A DNA stretch of 13,516 nt from Rhodospirillaceae bacterium (GTDB lineage: Bacteria; Pseudomonadota; Alphaproteobacteria; Rhodospirillales; Magnetovibrionaceae). The DNA is taken from assembly GCA_029881835.1 (NCBI GenBank), contig JAOULV010000013.1, forward strand, positions 1-13,516, read 5' to 3'. Positions 13,505 through 13,516 of the stretch are shown piece by piece. The notes below the pieces were generated by a model. The model did no database searches. It was not told where the DNA came from and saw only the letters and a program-made list of their open reading frames with translations. The stretch's first letter is position 1, and each line of letters begins with the position of its first letter. The position numbers and the translations under genes were made by a program.

Positions 13505-13516
13505 ACGCACGCGAAA
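13501..13516 (+). CDS. lutC: Start of LutC, third lactate utilisation gene (partial)
   Basis: An ATG at 13501 overlaps the lutB stop (ATGA) and reads MNARE before the window ends. LutC proteins often start with a similar Ala-Arg-Glu segment, and lutC normally follows lutB. Only five codons are visible, so the call rests on gene order. Confidence 0.6.

Overview
The window looks like chromosomal core DNA of an alphaproteobacterium that I cannot place below class level. Evidence for the class is the rho / hemJ-hemH-hemE cluster back to back with the ppsR-aroE-coaE-dnaQ cluster, followed by secB-fxsA, a bacterial Tim44-like protein and MltA. The quinone-type oxidase HemJ, used instead of HemG or HemY, also fits. 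I see no insertion sequences, phage genes, CRISPR array, tRNA or rRNA.

Layout. Positions 1-90 hold the Gly/Lys-rich tail of an upstream plus-strand gene. It ends at a strong bidirectional hairpin terminator that it shares with rho. The minus strand from 4366 down to 164 carries hemE, hemH, hemJ (late heme synthesis) and then rho. Rho has a strikingly C-rich, G-poor mRNA leader. Positions 4367-4866 are a non-coding, AT-rich gap between hemE and ppsR. The plus strand from 4867 to 7892 is a tightly packed run of ppsR, aroE, coaE and dnaQ, each overlapping or nearly touching the next. The minus strand from 9052 to 7916 carries fxsA then secB. The plus strand from 9254 to the end carries the Tim44-like gene, mltA, lutA, lutB and the first codons of lutC.

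The most important region is the hemE-ppsR gap. In Caulobacter crescentus and Rickettsia prowazekii the replication origin lies beside hemE; in Rickettsia it lies between hemE and RP001. Here the gap has three identical DnaA-box-like nonamers (TTTTCCACA), two on the plus strand and one on the minus. It also has a nearly pure A/T tract of 33 bases that could be the unwinding element. The genes on both sides point away from it. I call it the probable oriC.

Functionally the window combines heme completion (HemE, HemH, HemJ), transcription termination (Rho), phosphoenolpyruvate control, shikimate and coenzyme A synthesis, replication proofreading (DnaQ), protein export (SecB), envelope proteins (FxsA, Tim44-like, MltA) and L-lactate oxidation (LutABC). 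I found no convincing wholly new system. The items most worth following up are the origin, the rho leader, the C-terminal cysteine cluster of ferrochelatase, and the absence of maf between ppsR and aroE.
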